The position numbers and the translations under genes were made by a program. A stretch of DNA of 64,000 bases, taken from the NCBI RefSeq assembly GCF_002127325.2, contig NC_035436.2, positions 120,766,771 through 120,830,770 of the forward strand, read 5' to 3'. The notes under the pieces were generated by a model. It saw only the letters and a program-made list of their open reading frames with translations. It searched no databases and was not told the origin of the DNA. This DNA is from Helianthus annuus (Eukaryota > Streptophyta > Magnoliopsida > Asterales > Asteraceae). Position 1 is the first letter of the stretch. Each line of letters begins with the position of its first letter. Below are positions 10,522 through 22,024 of the stretch, in pieces.

Positions 10522-11655
10522 ATGCCTCCTCGACGCGAAAACCAGATAGCTACTGCCGAGCTGGCAGAAATTATTGCACAGCAGATGGCTGCTCATTTCC
10601 CAAATCTCTTTGCTCAATGGAACCAAGCCAACAACAACAACAATGCTCCATGCAATTTCAAGAATTTTAACTCGGGTAAACCACTCAAGTTTAGTGGTTC
10701 TGAGGGAGCAACTGGGCTTCTTCAATGGTTCGAGAGCATTGAGAATACTTTTCGCCACGTTCAGTGTCCGGATAATCGCAAGGTCGAGTTTCTTCGAGCG
10801 TGTTTCAGAAGAGGGCTCTTACATGGTGGAATGGGGTAATGAGAGACCGTGGTGCAGAAGTTGCTCTAGCACAGACATGGGCTGAACTTAGAGCTCTTAT
10901 GATGAGGGAGTTTTGTCCTCGTCATGAACAACGAGCGTTGGAGAAAGAGTTTGATGTTTTGAAGCAAGATAGTGGCGAGCACAGGGCATATACTGATAGG
11001 TTTGAGGAGTTGAGTCTGCTTTGCCCGACTATGGTTACCCCACTCGACAAGGCTATCGAAAGGTACATCGACGGCCTGCCTGACTCGGTACAAGACATCA
11101 TTACTGGTAGTAACCCTACCACACTCCGTCAGGCGATCGAGTTATCAGCGACATTGACTGAGTCACAGATTCAGAAGAATAAATTACACAGGAAGGTGAC
11201 AAGGGCAAGAAACAGTCATCTGACAAGGAAGATAGCAAGAAAGGTCAAAACAAAAATGGAAAGGATTTTGGTTCATCGAAAAGAGCAAGGAAGCGCAAGG
11301 CTTCCCAAAACTATGCTGTCACTGCCCAAGCTAACCAGGCAGCTCCCAACCAACCCACACAGCCTCCAGCGAAGAAGCCCTATTCAGGGAATGCACCTTT
11401 GTGCAATAGATGCAACAGTCACCATCAGCCGCAACATCAGTGCCGTTTCTGTACTAACTGTGGGAAGTCAGGTCATCTTGCCGATGTTTGTCGGTTTGCT
11501 CAAAATCACGCAGTTCCGAACCCAGCTCAACAAGTTGCTCAGCCTCCTGCTCAGCAACAGGGTCAAGCTGCACGACCACACTACCCACCAGGTGCTTGCT
11601 ATAACTGTGGGGATCTGACCCATTACAGAAACCGGTGCCCAAGGCTGGCCAACTA
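10522..11655 (+). pseudogene. gag: Element A Gag, frameshifted
   Basis: The start MPPRRENQIATAELAEII is in one frame to about 10797. A second frame carries the gag core (ALTWWNGVMRDRG ... ERYIDGLPDSVQ) to about 11195, and a third frame carries the nucleic-acid-binding tail. There are two zinc-knuckle regions: a long one at 11401-11490 (CNRCNSHHQPQHQC followed by CTNCGKSGHLADVC) and one at 11600-11640 (CYNCGDLTHYRNRC). The ORF stops with TAG at 11653-11655. Two frameshifts and this stop make it non-functional as it stands. It resembles chromovirus Gag of C and E in order and length but is clearly divergent. Confidence 0.85.
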
Positions 11656-14572
11656 GAATGCAAACCAGAATCAGGCTCAGGCTCGAGGTCGAGTCTTTAA
11701 CATGAACGCACAAGAGGCACAAGCAGATGATAATGTGGTGAACGGTACGTTCTTTATTAATAATCAGCCAGCATCTGTTCTTTTTGATTCAGGTGCCGAT
11801 AAGAGTTTTGTGTCGTTATCTTTTGAGCCATTGCTTCGCGTGTCTAGAACGAAACTAGGTAAACCATTGACAGTAGAAGTGGCTAGTGGTGAACCCATTG
11901 TTCTTGATTCTGTTCTCCGCAACTGCCAGTTGAACCTTAGCAACCATCTTTTTCCTATTGACCTCACGCCTATGCAACTTGGAAGCTTCGACGTTATTGT
12001 GGGTATGGATTAGTTAGCCAAGCATCACGCAGAGATAGTTTGTTTTGAGAAGATCATTCGCATGCCGATTTCGTCAGGTGAGATCCTACAGGTTCGTGGT
12101 GAGAAACCTGCTAGTGGTCTCAAACTCATGTCTTGTTTTAAAGCTCAGAAGTATCTGCGGAAGAACTATGTGGCATTTTTGGCACATGTCGTAGCAGATA
12201 AGGGCAAAGGTAAATCTATTCAAGATATTCCTGTTGTTCGGGATTATTCTGAGGTATTCCCTAAAGATTTACCTGGTCTACCCCCAACACGCCAAGTCGA
12301 GTTCCGTATTAATCTCGTACCTGGTGCAAATCCCATTGCCAGAGCTCCATATCGTCTTGCACTATCCGAGATGCAAGAGTTGTCTAAGCAGCTTCAGGAA
12401 CTCTCAGACAAAGGTTTTATCCGTCCTAGCTTTTCACCTTGGGGTGCTCTCGTTCTTTTTGTCAAGAAGAAGGATGGATCTTTTAGGATGTGCATCGATT
12501 ATCGTGAGCGTAACAAGCTTACCATCAAGAATCGATATCCCCTACCTCGCATTGATGATCTCCTTGATCAATTGCAAGGCGCTTTTTATTTTTCAAAGAT
12601 TGATCTGCGATCTGGATATCATCAACTCCGTGTGCACGAAGAGGATATTCCCAAGACAGCGATTCGCACTCGTTATGGGCATTATGAGTTCACAGTCATG
12701 CCATTCGGTTTGACTAATGCTCCTGCTGTTTTCATGGACTTGATGAATAGGGTCTGCAAACCTTATTTGGATAAGTTCATCATCGTTTTCATTGATGACA
12801 TCTTGATATATTCGAAGACGCGAGCTGATCATGAGCAACATCTTCGTCTTGCTTTGGAACTCCTAAAGAAAGAGCAACTTTTCGCCAAATTCTCCAAGTG
12901 TGAATTCTGGCTTAAAGAAGTTCAATTCTTAGGACATATTGTCAACGAACAAGGTATTCATGTAGATCCCTCCAAGATCAGTGCGATTAAGGATTGGAAT
13001 ACGCCTACTACTCCTACTGAAGTTCGTTCTTTTCTTGGTCTTGCGGGTTATTATTGCCGCTTCATTGAAAACTTCTCAAAGATTGCAGTTCCTCTAACTG
13101 CTCTAACTCAGAAGAACAAACCCTTTGATTGGGGATTCAAGCAAGAGGAAGCGTTTCTGACTTTGAAACAAAAACTTTGCGACGCGCTTGTCCTAACTTT
13201 GCCCGAGGGTAATGATGATTTCGTCGTTTATTGCGATGCATCTAAATTGGGTCTTGGCTGCGTCCTGATGCAAAGGAACAAAGTGATAGCATACGCATCG
13301 AGACAGTTGAAGATACATGAGAAAAACTACACCACTCATGATCTTGAGTTGGGTGCAGTTGTCTTCGCTCTTAATATTTGGAGACACTATTTGTACGGTA
13401 CAAAATGTGTGGTTTTCACTGACCACAAAAGTCTTCAGCATATCTTCAATCAGAAAGAACTCAACATGAGGCAGCGACGTTGGGTTGAACTTCTAAACGA
13501 CTATGACTGCGAAATTCGCTACCATCCTGGTAAGGCGAATGTCGTAGCCGATGCTTTGAGTCGCAAGGAACGTACTAAGCTTCATTGTGTTCGTATCCAA
13601 TCTGTTATTCAAGCTCAATCCGATATCCAAGCACGCATTTCTCAGGCTCAACAATCTTGTGTTTCACAAGGTTTGATGGATAAGGAATTTCTTTATCACA
13701 TTACACCTGCTCTTGAACTGAAGGACAATGGATCGTATTACTTCATGGACCATTTGTGGGTCCCAAGCCAGGATAATCTTCGTACCTTGCTTATGGATGA
13801 AGCCCATAAGTCTCGTTATTCTATTCATCCTGGCTCAGATAAGATGTATAAGGATCTTCGTATTCAGTATTGGTGGCCTGGTATGAAGAAAGACATTGCC
13901 TTATATGTATCAAAATGCCTTACTTGTCTTAAGGTTAAGGCTGAACATCAGCGTCCTTTCGGTTTATTGGAGCAACCGGAGATCCCAGTTTGGAAATGGG
14001 AAAACATTACTATGGATCTCATTACTAAACTCCCGCGCACAAAGAAAGGTCACGATGCCATCTGGGTAGTTGTTGATTGTCTTACTAAATCAGCGCATTT
14101 CTTGCCAATTCGTGAGGATTTTTCGGCTGACAAACTTGCTCAAATCTACGTGGATGAAATTGTAGCTCGACATGGTGTTCCTTTGAACATCATTTCTGAT
14201 AGATATGCTCGTTTCACTTCTCATTTTTGGAGAACCATGCAATCTGCTATGGGGTCCCAACTTAATCTGAGCACAGCTTTTCATCCGCAAACGGATGGTC
14301 AATCTCAAAGAATAATCCAGACTCTGGAGGATATGCTTAGAGCTTGTGTGATCGATTTTGGTGGTAGTTGGGATTCACATCTTCCATTGATTGAATTCTC
14401 CTACAACAACAGTTATCACTCCAGCATCAACATGGCTCCTTTCGAGGCTCTCTATGGTCGAAAATGTTGTTCACCAGTCTGCTGGAATGAGATCGGCGAG
14501 GCTCAGCTTACTGGACCTGCCCTCATTTTAGAGACAACAGATAAAGTAAAGAAAGTTCGTGATAACCTTTAG
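11656..14572 (+). pseudogene. pol: Element A protease, reverse transcriptase, RNase H and integrase
   Basis: One frame continues from Gag. The aspartic protease has the FDSGADKSF active site (about 11785). TAG at 12011-12013 replaces the tryptophan found at this place in C and E (MDWL). The 836-residue ORF 12062-14572 then holds reverse transcriptase with [10 protein letters not shown] near 12788, RNase H with YCDAS and TDHKSL (13230-13435), the H-x-H/C-x2-C integrase finger (13800-13930), and the integrase core with MDL, SDR and the QSQR region, where the usual glutamate of QSER is changed to glutamine (about 14305). TAG ends the ORF at 14570-14572 inside the linker. Ty3/gypsy domain order; chromovirus, Tekay-like. 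Confidence 0.9.
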
Positions 14573-15067
14573 ACAGCTAGAAGCCGTCAAAAGAGTTACG
14601 CGGACCTAGAACGCAAGCCCTTGGATTTTCAAGTCGGTGATCGTGTATTACTTAAGGTCTCACCTTGGAAAGGTGTGATCAGATTCGGAAAGAAAGGAAA
14701 ACTTGCACCTAGATACGTTGGACCATTCAAGATCGTCGAAAGAATCGGTAAGGTAGCCTACAGACTTGAGTTACCTCCTGAACTTGGAAATGTTCATCCA
14801 ACCTTCCACGTGTCCAATCTCAAGAGGTGTTTAGCTGATGAGAACCTCCACATTCCGCTTGACAAAATTCGTGTTGATAAAACACAAAAATTTGTTGAGA
14901 AACCGGTGGAAATCATGGAACGTGAAGTCAAGTGGCTTAAACTTAAGCGCATTCCTTTGGTCAAGGTTCGCTGGGAATCTAAGCGTGGACCCGAGTTTAC
15001 TTGGGAACTCGAAGATCAAATGAAGGCAAAATATCCGCATCTTTTTCCACGAGTTTCCTTTAAATAA
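14573..15067 (+). pseudogene. pol: Element A integrase C-terminus and chromodomain-like end
   Basis: The same frame continues after the stop at 14570-14572. It shows the [19 protein letters not shown] block, HVSNLKRCL, and a terminal chromodomain-like segment [21 protein letters not shown]. In chromoviruses this module helps direct integration to chromatin marks. The stop at 15065-15067 is at the expected end, just before the hairpin and polypurine tract. Confidence 0.85.
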
Positions 15068-15101
15068 ATTTCGGGACGAAATTTCCACATGTAGGGGAGA
15101 C
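15068..15101 (+). other. Hairpin box and polypurine tract of A
   Basis: AAATTTCG and CGAAATTT flank a GGA loop, forming a perfect short hairpin (15066-15084). It is followed by GTAGGGGAGAC at the LTR start. The same hairpin box precedes the polypurine tracts of C, E and F. Confidence 0.75.
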
Positions 15102-16176
15102 TGTAACATTTGTGCTTGTAATCATTGTGAACAGTTCAATTATCAATAAAACAATGTTATTTGATCCCAACGTTTGTTTGGTTGTGTTTTACATTTTTCA
15201 TGTTTTGACTTTTGTTCGATTTTAAACTCTACATCGCTTTCTGGAGAATTATACGCAAACTGGTGCGTAAACGTACTCAGTTTAATGCGACAAATACTCC
15301 GGAACATCAACATGTACTCAACATACCCTAAACAAACCTTTACATAACTTAGAAATAAGTTTTTAAGGCCTTGGTATGGCAAAAACAAGTTAATTCGCTT
15401 ACAGGGACTAAACTTGACAAACTGCGAAATTATGACGATTCGTACTAAAACAAACATTCTGGAACATGACCATAAGTTAAACACACCTTAAGTATCCTTG
15501 ACATAGCTTAGAAATAGGCTTTGAGAGGTTCGGTGTGCTAAAATAAACTTTTGGATCATTCAGGGCTAAAAGTGTCAAAAAGTGCACAAGTTTGCACTTT
15601 CGCGCATAACTTAGTTCTGTATACATCCAAACATCCAAAAATTTATGTAAGCATCCTTATATTATGCCTTAGTGCTTGGCATAAGAAAAATCCATTCGTC
15701 GCGTCATTTGGATCGTTTTTCGCATTTATGCGCATTCCGTCGTAATTAAGCGAACATCGCGTTCGTACGACCAAACGAACTGACATCCGGAATATTTTTG
15801 AGCATGTTTCATGTCCACAATGTTTAGGCATCATTTTAGGGGCTTAAAGTTGGCTTTACGGGCCTTAGAAGTGTTAGATATGGCTTAAATATGCAACAGG
15901 GACTAAAACTGTCATTTCTGAAAGTTTGTGCTGATCAGACAAGGCCAGGCGGCCCGCCTGAGTTTTGTGTGTATCCTGACGCGGGCCACGTCAGACATAC
16001 AGACCAGGTTCAATGTTTTGATCCACTTGCAATGGCCTTTCGATCACCCAAAGGGCAACGCCACGTGTCAAATCCCTATGGTGGAGGCAAAATAAGCCAC
16101 CACAACTTTGCGACAAGTGTACGGATTGGATCGTGGCACGATATTCAAGAAACGATCCTAACGGTCTTGCTTTTCC

Positions 16177-16184
16177 TATAAATA
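16177..16184 (+). promoter_or_regulatory. TATA box in A LTR
   Basis: TATAAATA within TTTTCCTATAAATACC, followed by a C/T-rich leader and a donor-like site about 110 nt downstream. This is a typical plant core promoter layout. Confidence 0.6.
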
Positions 16185-17077
16185 CCCCCCCCCTTTTGGT
16201 TAAAAACCCACAAAATCTGATCTAAAGCTCTAAGTTGAGGCCTTTGCTTCACACCTGAGCTCCTGGATCGAGATTAGCTTTCGGGGACCCATCGTAAGTG
16301 TTCTTTCGTTCTTTTATTCGCTTTTCAAGTCCTAAAGTCAAAGTTTTCTTTGACTTTCTGCGTTGACCAGCCTATGGTCAACACGAAGTTCGTTGGAACT
16401 TCATAACGTGAGCGTGATCACGATGGTTATAGTCCATAGTGACTATACCTACTGATTACCACGTTATCTAGGCTCAGTGACGAGTCGTAGTTTCGGCCAA
16501 AATGCGCATTCTTGCGTATTTTGTAACCAAACTACTCGTGGGTATCAAAACCGTTTGTTTTGATACCAAACCTGTTTTCTAAACTTAGTTAAGCGTGTTC
16601 TAACATGCTTAGCTCGTCACTTTTAGTTTAGTGCTCATATAGGGTCGTAAGGTAAGCGATCTAAACAATCGCTTACACTTCCGAACCCGACCCACTTGGT
16701 CGATCATTAGGATTCGACCAAACACATTAGGTGACCATAGCTGTATAGGGAATAACCTTTCGAGGTTATACCTTATGGTCACAATGTTAGGCGTTCCAAA
16801 CGCGCTTCACGCGAACGACGCGTTAAAGTAGCATAAGCTACCTAAACGCGTCGTAATGGGTCATAAGCACTTAGGTTAGGTTTCATTTTAGTATAAAGGA
16901 TTTGTTAAACCATATTACACGAGTCTCCATACTCGTTTGGTTTACGAACCCGCATACTATCCGATCCTCCGATTTAGGTCCGGTATATTAACATAGTTAC
17001 CTATATTAGGTGCCGTTTAATATCCGTGATCTCTAGCAGTATTTGGTTGTTATACAAGAACTTCAAAGCAATCTCAG

Positions 17078-18572
17078 GTGAGTACATAGAACCCCATCTT
17101 TTAAATGCTTTCAAGGTGTCTATGTGAGTACATAGACCCCTCTTTTACTGTTTTCCAAACATTTTGGGGTGAAACACATGTGCCTACTTGTTACTTTCAT
17201 GCTTTCCATGTTTTCACATCATATACCTGCTATGTTCGTTAGTACATTATAGTACATGATTTCATTACATTTCATGCTATGTATGCCCATTGTGTGCGTA
17301 CTTAGTACATTGTTTTACATTACATTCCATGCTATATATGCCCATTGTGTGCATACTTAGTACATTGCTTTACATTACATTTAATGCTATGTATGCCCAT
17401 TGTGTGCGTACTTAGTACATTGTTTCACATTACATTTCATGCTATGTATGCCCATTGTGTGCATACTTAGTACATTGTTTCACATTACATTTCATGCTAT
17501 GTATGCCCATTGTGTGCATACTTAGTACATTATTTCACATTACATTTCATGCTATTTATGCCCATTGTGTGCATACTTAGTACAATTGTTTACATCACAT
17601 GCTTCCATTTTGGTATGACTTTTGGTTTGTTTAACATGCAACAATACATTCATTAACATTAGCTACGCCGTTCGTTAGTAGGTAGTGGTACCATAGGAAT
17701 TGACAACTCCCGTTCCGGACATCCTAGGTTGGTTTGGATGAAAGGAATGACCGAATTCGATACACATAACTTAGATAAACCTTTAATTTGTATAAGGGTT
17801 ATCGCCACAGTCTCAAGGCTTGGATGTATGCATTTTCACAATACCGCATAAATGTTTGTATCAGTATAGCATGCATTTGTTCCACAAAACATAACTTTGA
17901 TTTAAACCATGTTTTACTTCAATACCTTGTTTTTGTGCATTTTACATATGGTTTAGTTGATATATTTCACTCACCATACATGATATATTTTGGGTACACA
18001 TTACATGATCTACATTAAACATAAACATTTTGACATTGATATACACATTTGGTGGTTTACGTTGAACATAGACATTTCGATATGGTTTACACAATAACAC
18101 TTGACAATTGATTTATACATGAACAATTTACATGGTGGTTGGTTTGGGTAAATGGTTTGAGTAACGTGGCGTATGTAGTATGATACAAACATGGTGGATA
18201 CGCCGCTGGTACTTCCTATATATAAATGTTTGTATAATATTACCTATCGTAACTTTATTTAAATCATTTCAGTATAGACATGTTACCTTTTTCACAAATA
18301 ACATATTCTTCACAAAACATTGTTTTACAAACAACTTATCTTATACAAACTCATTTTTACTCTCATTTAACCTTACTTTTTTTTTATTTATACATATCAT
18401 CTGATCTTATCATTTTTCAAATGATTTACAAGACAAAACAATTTACAAGGTTCATGACTGACTGTTATTAAACGTTTTCTTTAAACTCAAGTCATGAATC
18501 CCATTTTCACAAAACCTATGTATCTTACAGGCATTTTTATGCTGACGTACCTACTTTCACATGTGTTTTCAG
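17078..18572 (+). other. Candidate leader intron in A LTR
   Basis: The donor CTCAG|GTGAGTAC and the acceptor GTGTTTTCAG|GAGCTG fit plant splice consensus. An earlier donor-like GTAAGT is at 16294. The downstream sequence GGAGCTGTTGCTT resembles that after the C acceptor (AGGAGCTGCTGCTT). The interval contains six 55-bp repeats, each with a GTATGC/GCATAC hairpin. Splicing is inferred, not shown. Confidence 0.4.
17226..17590 (+). repeat. 55-bp tandem repeat in A LTR
   Basis: Six copies, with TATGCCCATTGTGTGC recurring at 17282, 17337, 17392, 17447, 17502 and 17557. Each copy can form a hairpin with arms GTATGC and GCATAC (GCGTAC in some copies keeps pairing through G-U). Copies differ by only a few bases. 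Confidence 0.85.
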
Positions 18573-18817
18573 GAGCTGTTGCTTAGGATGATGATTGTGA
18601 TACTAGGGCGGACCTGTGCCTTAGAGACATAAAACGAAGATAGACTTAGCTTAATTATGTTGTGAACTCTTTATTTCTTGCTTTGAAACAATGTAACACT
18701 CTTGTTGATAAATAAAATGTAACTTTAATTTCCATGGTTATGAAACAATTAATTCTGTCCCAACACTCCCCGACGTTTCCGCCGCGGCTGCATGTTATAC
18801 GCGGTCGGGGTGTGACA

Positions 18818-20139
18818 TAAAATGTGATAAACAATCTCACTGCGGGTGTGTCGGTAGGTTTTTACACATTTAGTAGATTGTGACGAGATATAAACCTAAG
18901 CAAGTTTGAATGAAGCTTATCTTGTGGGTAACAACTTCTTGGATATATAGGCAACCCCTGAAATCTTGTTTGAAAGGTCCCTTATTCTGAGATACTAGGT
19001 CTTTATGCTCAGTGATATCTGGGGTATTATCCCAGGACTTCTGCTGTATGGAAGTACTGACCTAGTCCCCGGATAATACTTTCTGCAAATGCTTGAAACA
19101 CAGCACCGCCCTCAGCAAGTTGATGAAACAATAAAATTGATAGTCACTGCTGTTGTAACAAAAGATCCTCTAAAGGGGACCCACCAAAAGTCGAAGCCGT
19201 CATCTCTCTGCGTATACAGAAGTATCGACCAGAGCTCTCACGGCCCTCGCAAAATAACACCTTTACAGATATCATCTAGGTATACTCACCTGTAAGACTG
19301 AATATTGGGATCTGAATACGGGAGTGTATTCAAGTAGTGGGACACACGGATAAGTTTAAGTGCTTAATATATTAATATCGTATCTCGGATCAGTTGAACT
19401 TTGTGTGAAAATTTAAGTGGACAAATATACTGACAATCTAGGTGAATTGTTTAGAACTTAAAATGAAATCAAGCTTAACGATGTTGGTGATTTGTCTCAT
19501 AAACAGATATGATCCTCTTGCACAAACTCACAAAAATATTGTCTGTAAATATTTCTTTACTGCATTTCTTTACAGTCAAAAATCCAAAAAGATTTTTAGT
19601 GTGTTTTAGCATAAATTTTGTAAAATACAAAAAGATTTTCGACAACTGGTGTTGGAAAGCTAATTTTCAAAATTACGAGTGCTAAACATGATGAACAGAT
19701 GGTTTGGGAGAGTGTGTTGTTTTGAAAAATTAAAATGATATATCTTCAAGTGGTTTATCAAAGATTAACATTGTAAAATCATTCTTTGATTGTATAATTT
19801 CTGCAAGTGATTCATTAGAATTTTACAAGTTATCATCAGAAAATTTATTGTGAGGTAGAGGATGTGCAGGTTTCTAAGAGATAAAGAGTCAGGTTCCGAT
19901 ACCTGAGTCTCTGTGATTTCAACATGCCAGACTGCGATCCCAGCATATCGAAAGGGGGAGTCTGAAGACATCCGAGTAAAGATTGTTCATGGGGAGTCTG
20001 TTGATGCAGATGAAAAGAGAAGAGAAATATTTGAGGATTCTTACAACGTCAAATACTTCGAAGAGTTTGAGAGGACTGATAAAGATTGAAGATGCGAAGA
20101 CTCGACACTGAAGACTCCGTCAACATCCGAGGGGGAGTT
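18818..20139 (+). mobile_element. Element K: 3' noncoding domain of a copia-like element
   Basis: This segment is clearly similar to 31985-33435 of element B, which lies in the same position before the 3' LTR. It has no long ORF. It holds a 9-bp inverted pair GTATTATCC (19024-19032) with GGATAATAC (19071-19079), kept by compensatory change in B. Several polypurine-like GGGGGAGT boxes occur (about 19952, 19991, 20128), the last directly at the LTR. The left part of K is missing; it abuts the A LTR at 18818. Confidence 0.7.
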
Positions 20140-20200
20140 TGTTGGTGCATCCGTCTATCGTGTTCGTCTTGTATCGAGTCTTGTTGGAATGGACACTTTC

Positions 20201-20340
20201 AGAGGGTTTAGTTTGAAGCTGAAAGTTTGAAGAGGGTTTAGTTTGAAGCTGAAAGTTTGAAGAGGGTTTAGTTTGAAGCTGAAAGTTTGAAGAGGGTTTA
20301 GTTTGAAGCTGAAAGTTTGAAGAGGGTTTAGTTTGAAGCC
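20201..20340 (+). repeat. 30-bp tandem repeat in K LTR U3
   Basis: Units starting AGAGGGTTTAGTTTGAAGCT begin at 20201, 20231, 20261, 20291 and 20321; the last is partial. They are almost identical and lie about 50 nt upstream of the TATA box, where enhancer repeats would sit. Confidence 0.9.
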
Positions 20341-20387
20341 ATTCCATTTGAAGATGTTATGTTAGTTTCAAACGGAAGGGTCCCTCC

Positions 20388-20395
20388 TATATATA
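20388..20395 (+). promoter_or_regulatory. TATA box in K LTR
   Basis: CCTATATATACC about 50 nt after the tandem repeat, as in the related B LTR. Confidence 0.6.
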
Positions 20396-20603
20396 CCCTT
20401 CAAACTTTCATCATTTGTAACTTTCCGGCTTATGCAACGAAGTGCTGCCGAAGTGTTGTCAGGTTGTAAAACGTCTTTATATCAATCATACAACAGTTTA
20501 TAGTGTGAATCTTGCTGAATTGAACTCTACACGTCTGTTTTCGCCTTTCGTTTAGAGATAAACTCTTCTGATCGAATCGTTCGGGTCTGAAAACGATCCT
20601 ACA

Positions 20604-22024
20604 CGTTTCAATGTATGGAGATTCTGAGAGCTATCAGCATTAGCTGATTTGATGGGTCTAGATGACCGAGCTTGCGTTTCCTGTGTTCCATGTGCCTTTT
20701 CTGAGTCCTTCTGTACCTGTTGATCAGAACAAGCACAAGCATGAGATGTAGACGGATGATGAGATTCATCCTTCTCATTTTTATCATGATCATTTTGAAA
20801 AACCGGTGTTTCAGTTTTATCTTTATTTTCAGAAACATTTTTCGGTGACTGTTCATTTATTTCAACTCCTTTTTCTTCTTTAATAGATCCAGATTCAGTT
20901 TCAGATTTAGAACAAGTTGAAATTTCATCAACACATGTTTCGTCAACACATGTATCATGTGAATCCGATTTAGGTTTGCTTTCATCTACAGTTTCCAATG
21001 GGGTCCCACTAGATTCAACATTAGGGACACCCACTAAGACAGATTCAGAAGAAGAATCAGGATACTCTTGATTTTCTTGAGAAGAAGTTTCAGTGGTTTC
21101 ACTGAATGAGTCCTGAGGGACCTCACCTGTAACACTGTCAACAACTGAAATATTAGAAACATCACAATCACGTGCATTAACTGAAAAACAATCATCACCA
21201 CACTTATTGTTCAAATATTCAACACAAACGTCATTAGTTTTGCCCCAAACATCAGGCTCACCAGATGACACATAAGCACAAAATGACTCAAACAAAGTTC
21301 TACCAAAAGCAATATCAGATTCAGTTTGTTCAAAATAATTTTTAGAAAAATTAGAATGAACAACTGGTTCACTCCCAAGAACATCTCCACACTTTACTTC
21401 AGATACTTTATCTGCACATGAAGACGAAGCGTTAGGATCAAAAGTACCCTTTGAAACAAAATTTACCGAATGAGTCGCTCCTTTATCAACAGGTCTGTAG
21501 TTGATTGATGAATTATTGTTTTTTGAACCATAAGTCATTTTGCTTTCATTCATCAGCTCCTCCTCAGTCATAGGTAAATATGTGTAATTATCATTGTAAG
21601 GAGGAGGAGCCTGATTGTAACCCAATCCACACCCTTTCTTTTTCTTATATGCAAGCTGTTGATCACACAAATTTTTAACCAGTTTGCTGGAAGAATCAAA
21701 TTTCTTAATATTGAGTTCATTTATTTGATATCTATCTCTGATATCTTCCAGTTCTTTAGTAACAGTGCATAATTTCTCCTGAACATATAAGAGTTGAGTT
21801 GCTTTTACACTTACATCATCCTTGAGCTTGATGATGTCTTTTCGCTGAGCTTCAATTTTTTCTTTATAAAGTTTCTCATTTTTTGATAAAGTAAAGTTTT
21901 TATTTTTAATATCTTGGTAGTCTTCAATTAACCCAACGTTGTGTAACCGGTAATATTCTACTCTTCCCCTACATTCAGGAGTGCAAAAGACAGAAAGTAG
22001 TTCTGCTTTAGTGATGAATGCCAT
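20604..22024 (-). pseudogene. Element H coiled-coil Gag-like ORF, 3' truncated
   Basis: On the minus strand an ATG at 22022-22024 opens a 490-residue frame whose last 17 or so codons run into the K LTR (ORF end 20552), so the true terminus is lost. Residues about 35-115 are strongly coiled-coil. The next block, GCGLGYNQAPPPYNDNYTYLP, matches the layout of B (IGSEYHQVPPPEKFAFYNG), and the rest is Ser/Glu/Asp-rich. This is the C-terminal coiled-coil part of the large copia-like Gag seen in B. It lacks the N-terminal UBN2-type domain and zinc knuckles. It first looked like a host gene, but the match to B argues for Gag. Confidence 0.6.

Larger units (their letters stand above)
15102..18817 (+). 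repeat. Element A 3' LTR (3.7 kb)
   Basis: Starts TGTAACATTTGTGC after the polypurine tract and ends GGGGTGTGACA. It carries a TATA box at 16177-16184, a CT-rich exon-like stretch, a donor-like GTAAGT at 16294, a second donor CAG|GTGAGT at 17078, a 55-bp tandem repeat (17226-17590), and an acceptor TTTTCAG|G at 18572. No matching 5' LTR is present in the window. The length is long for the group, mainly because of the repeat-bearing segment. Confidence 0.75.
20140..20603 (+). repeat. Element K 3' LTR
   Basis: Starts TGTTGGTGCATCCG after GAGGGGGAGTT and ends GATCCTACA. It is related to the B LTR at both ends (TGTTAGTGCATATG...GATCCTACA). A TATA box lies at 20388-20395, with a 30-bp tandem repeat upstream at 20201-20340. 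The shared TSS-proximal stretch (CATTTGTAAC...) also matches B. Confidence 0.8.

Noticed and set aside
17226..17590. CRISPR-like array
   Set aside because: Head-to-tail tandem repeat with no unique spacers, inside a plant LTR.
20552..22024. Long minus-strand ORF as a host coiled-coil gene
   Set aside because: Layout and short blocks match the coiled-coil tail of B Gag, it lies behind an LTR and primer site, and its last codons run into the K LTR.
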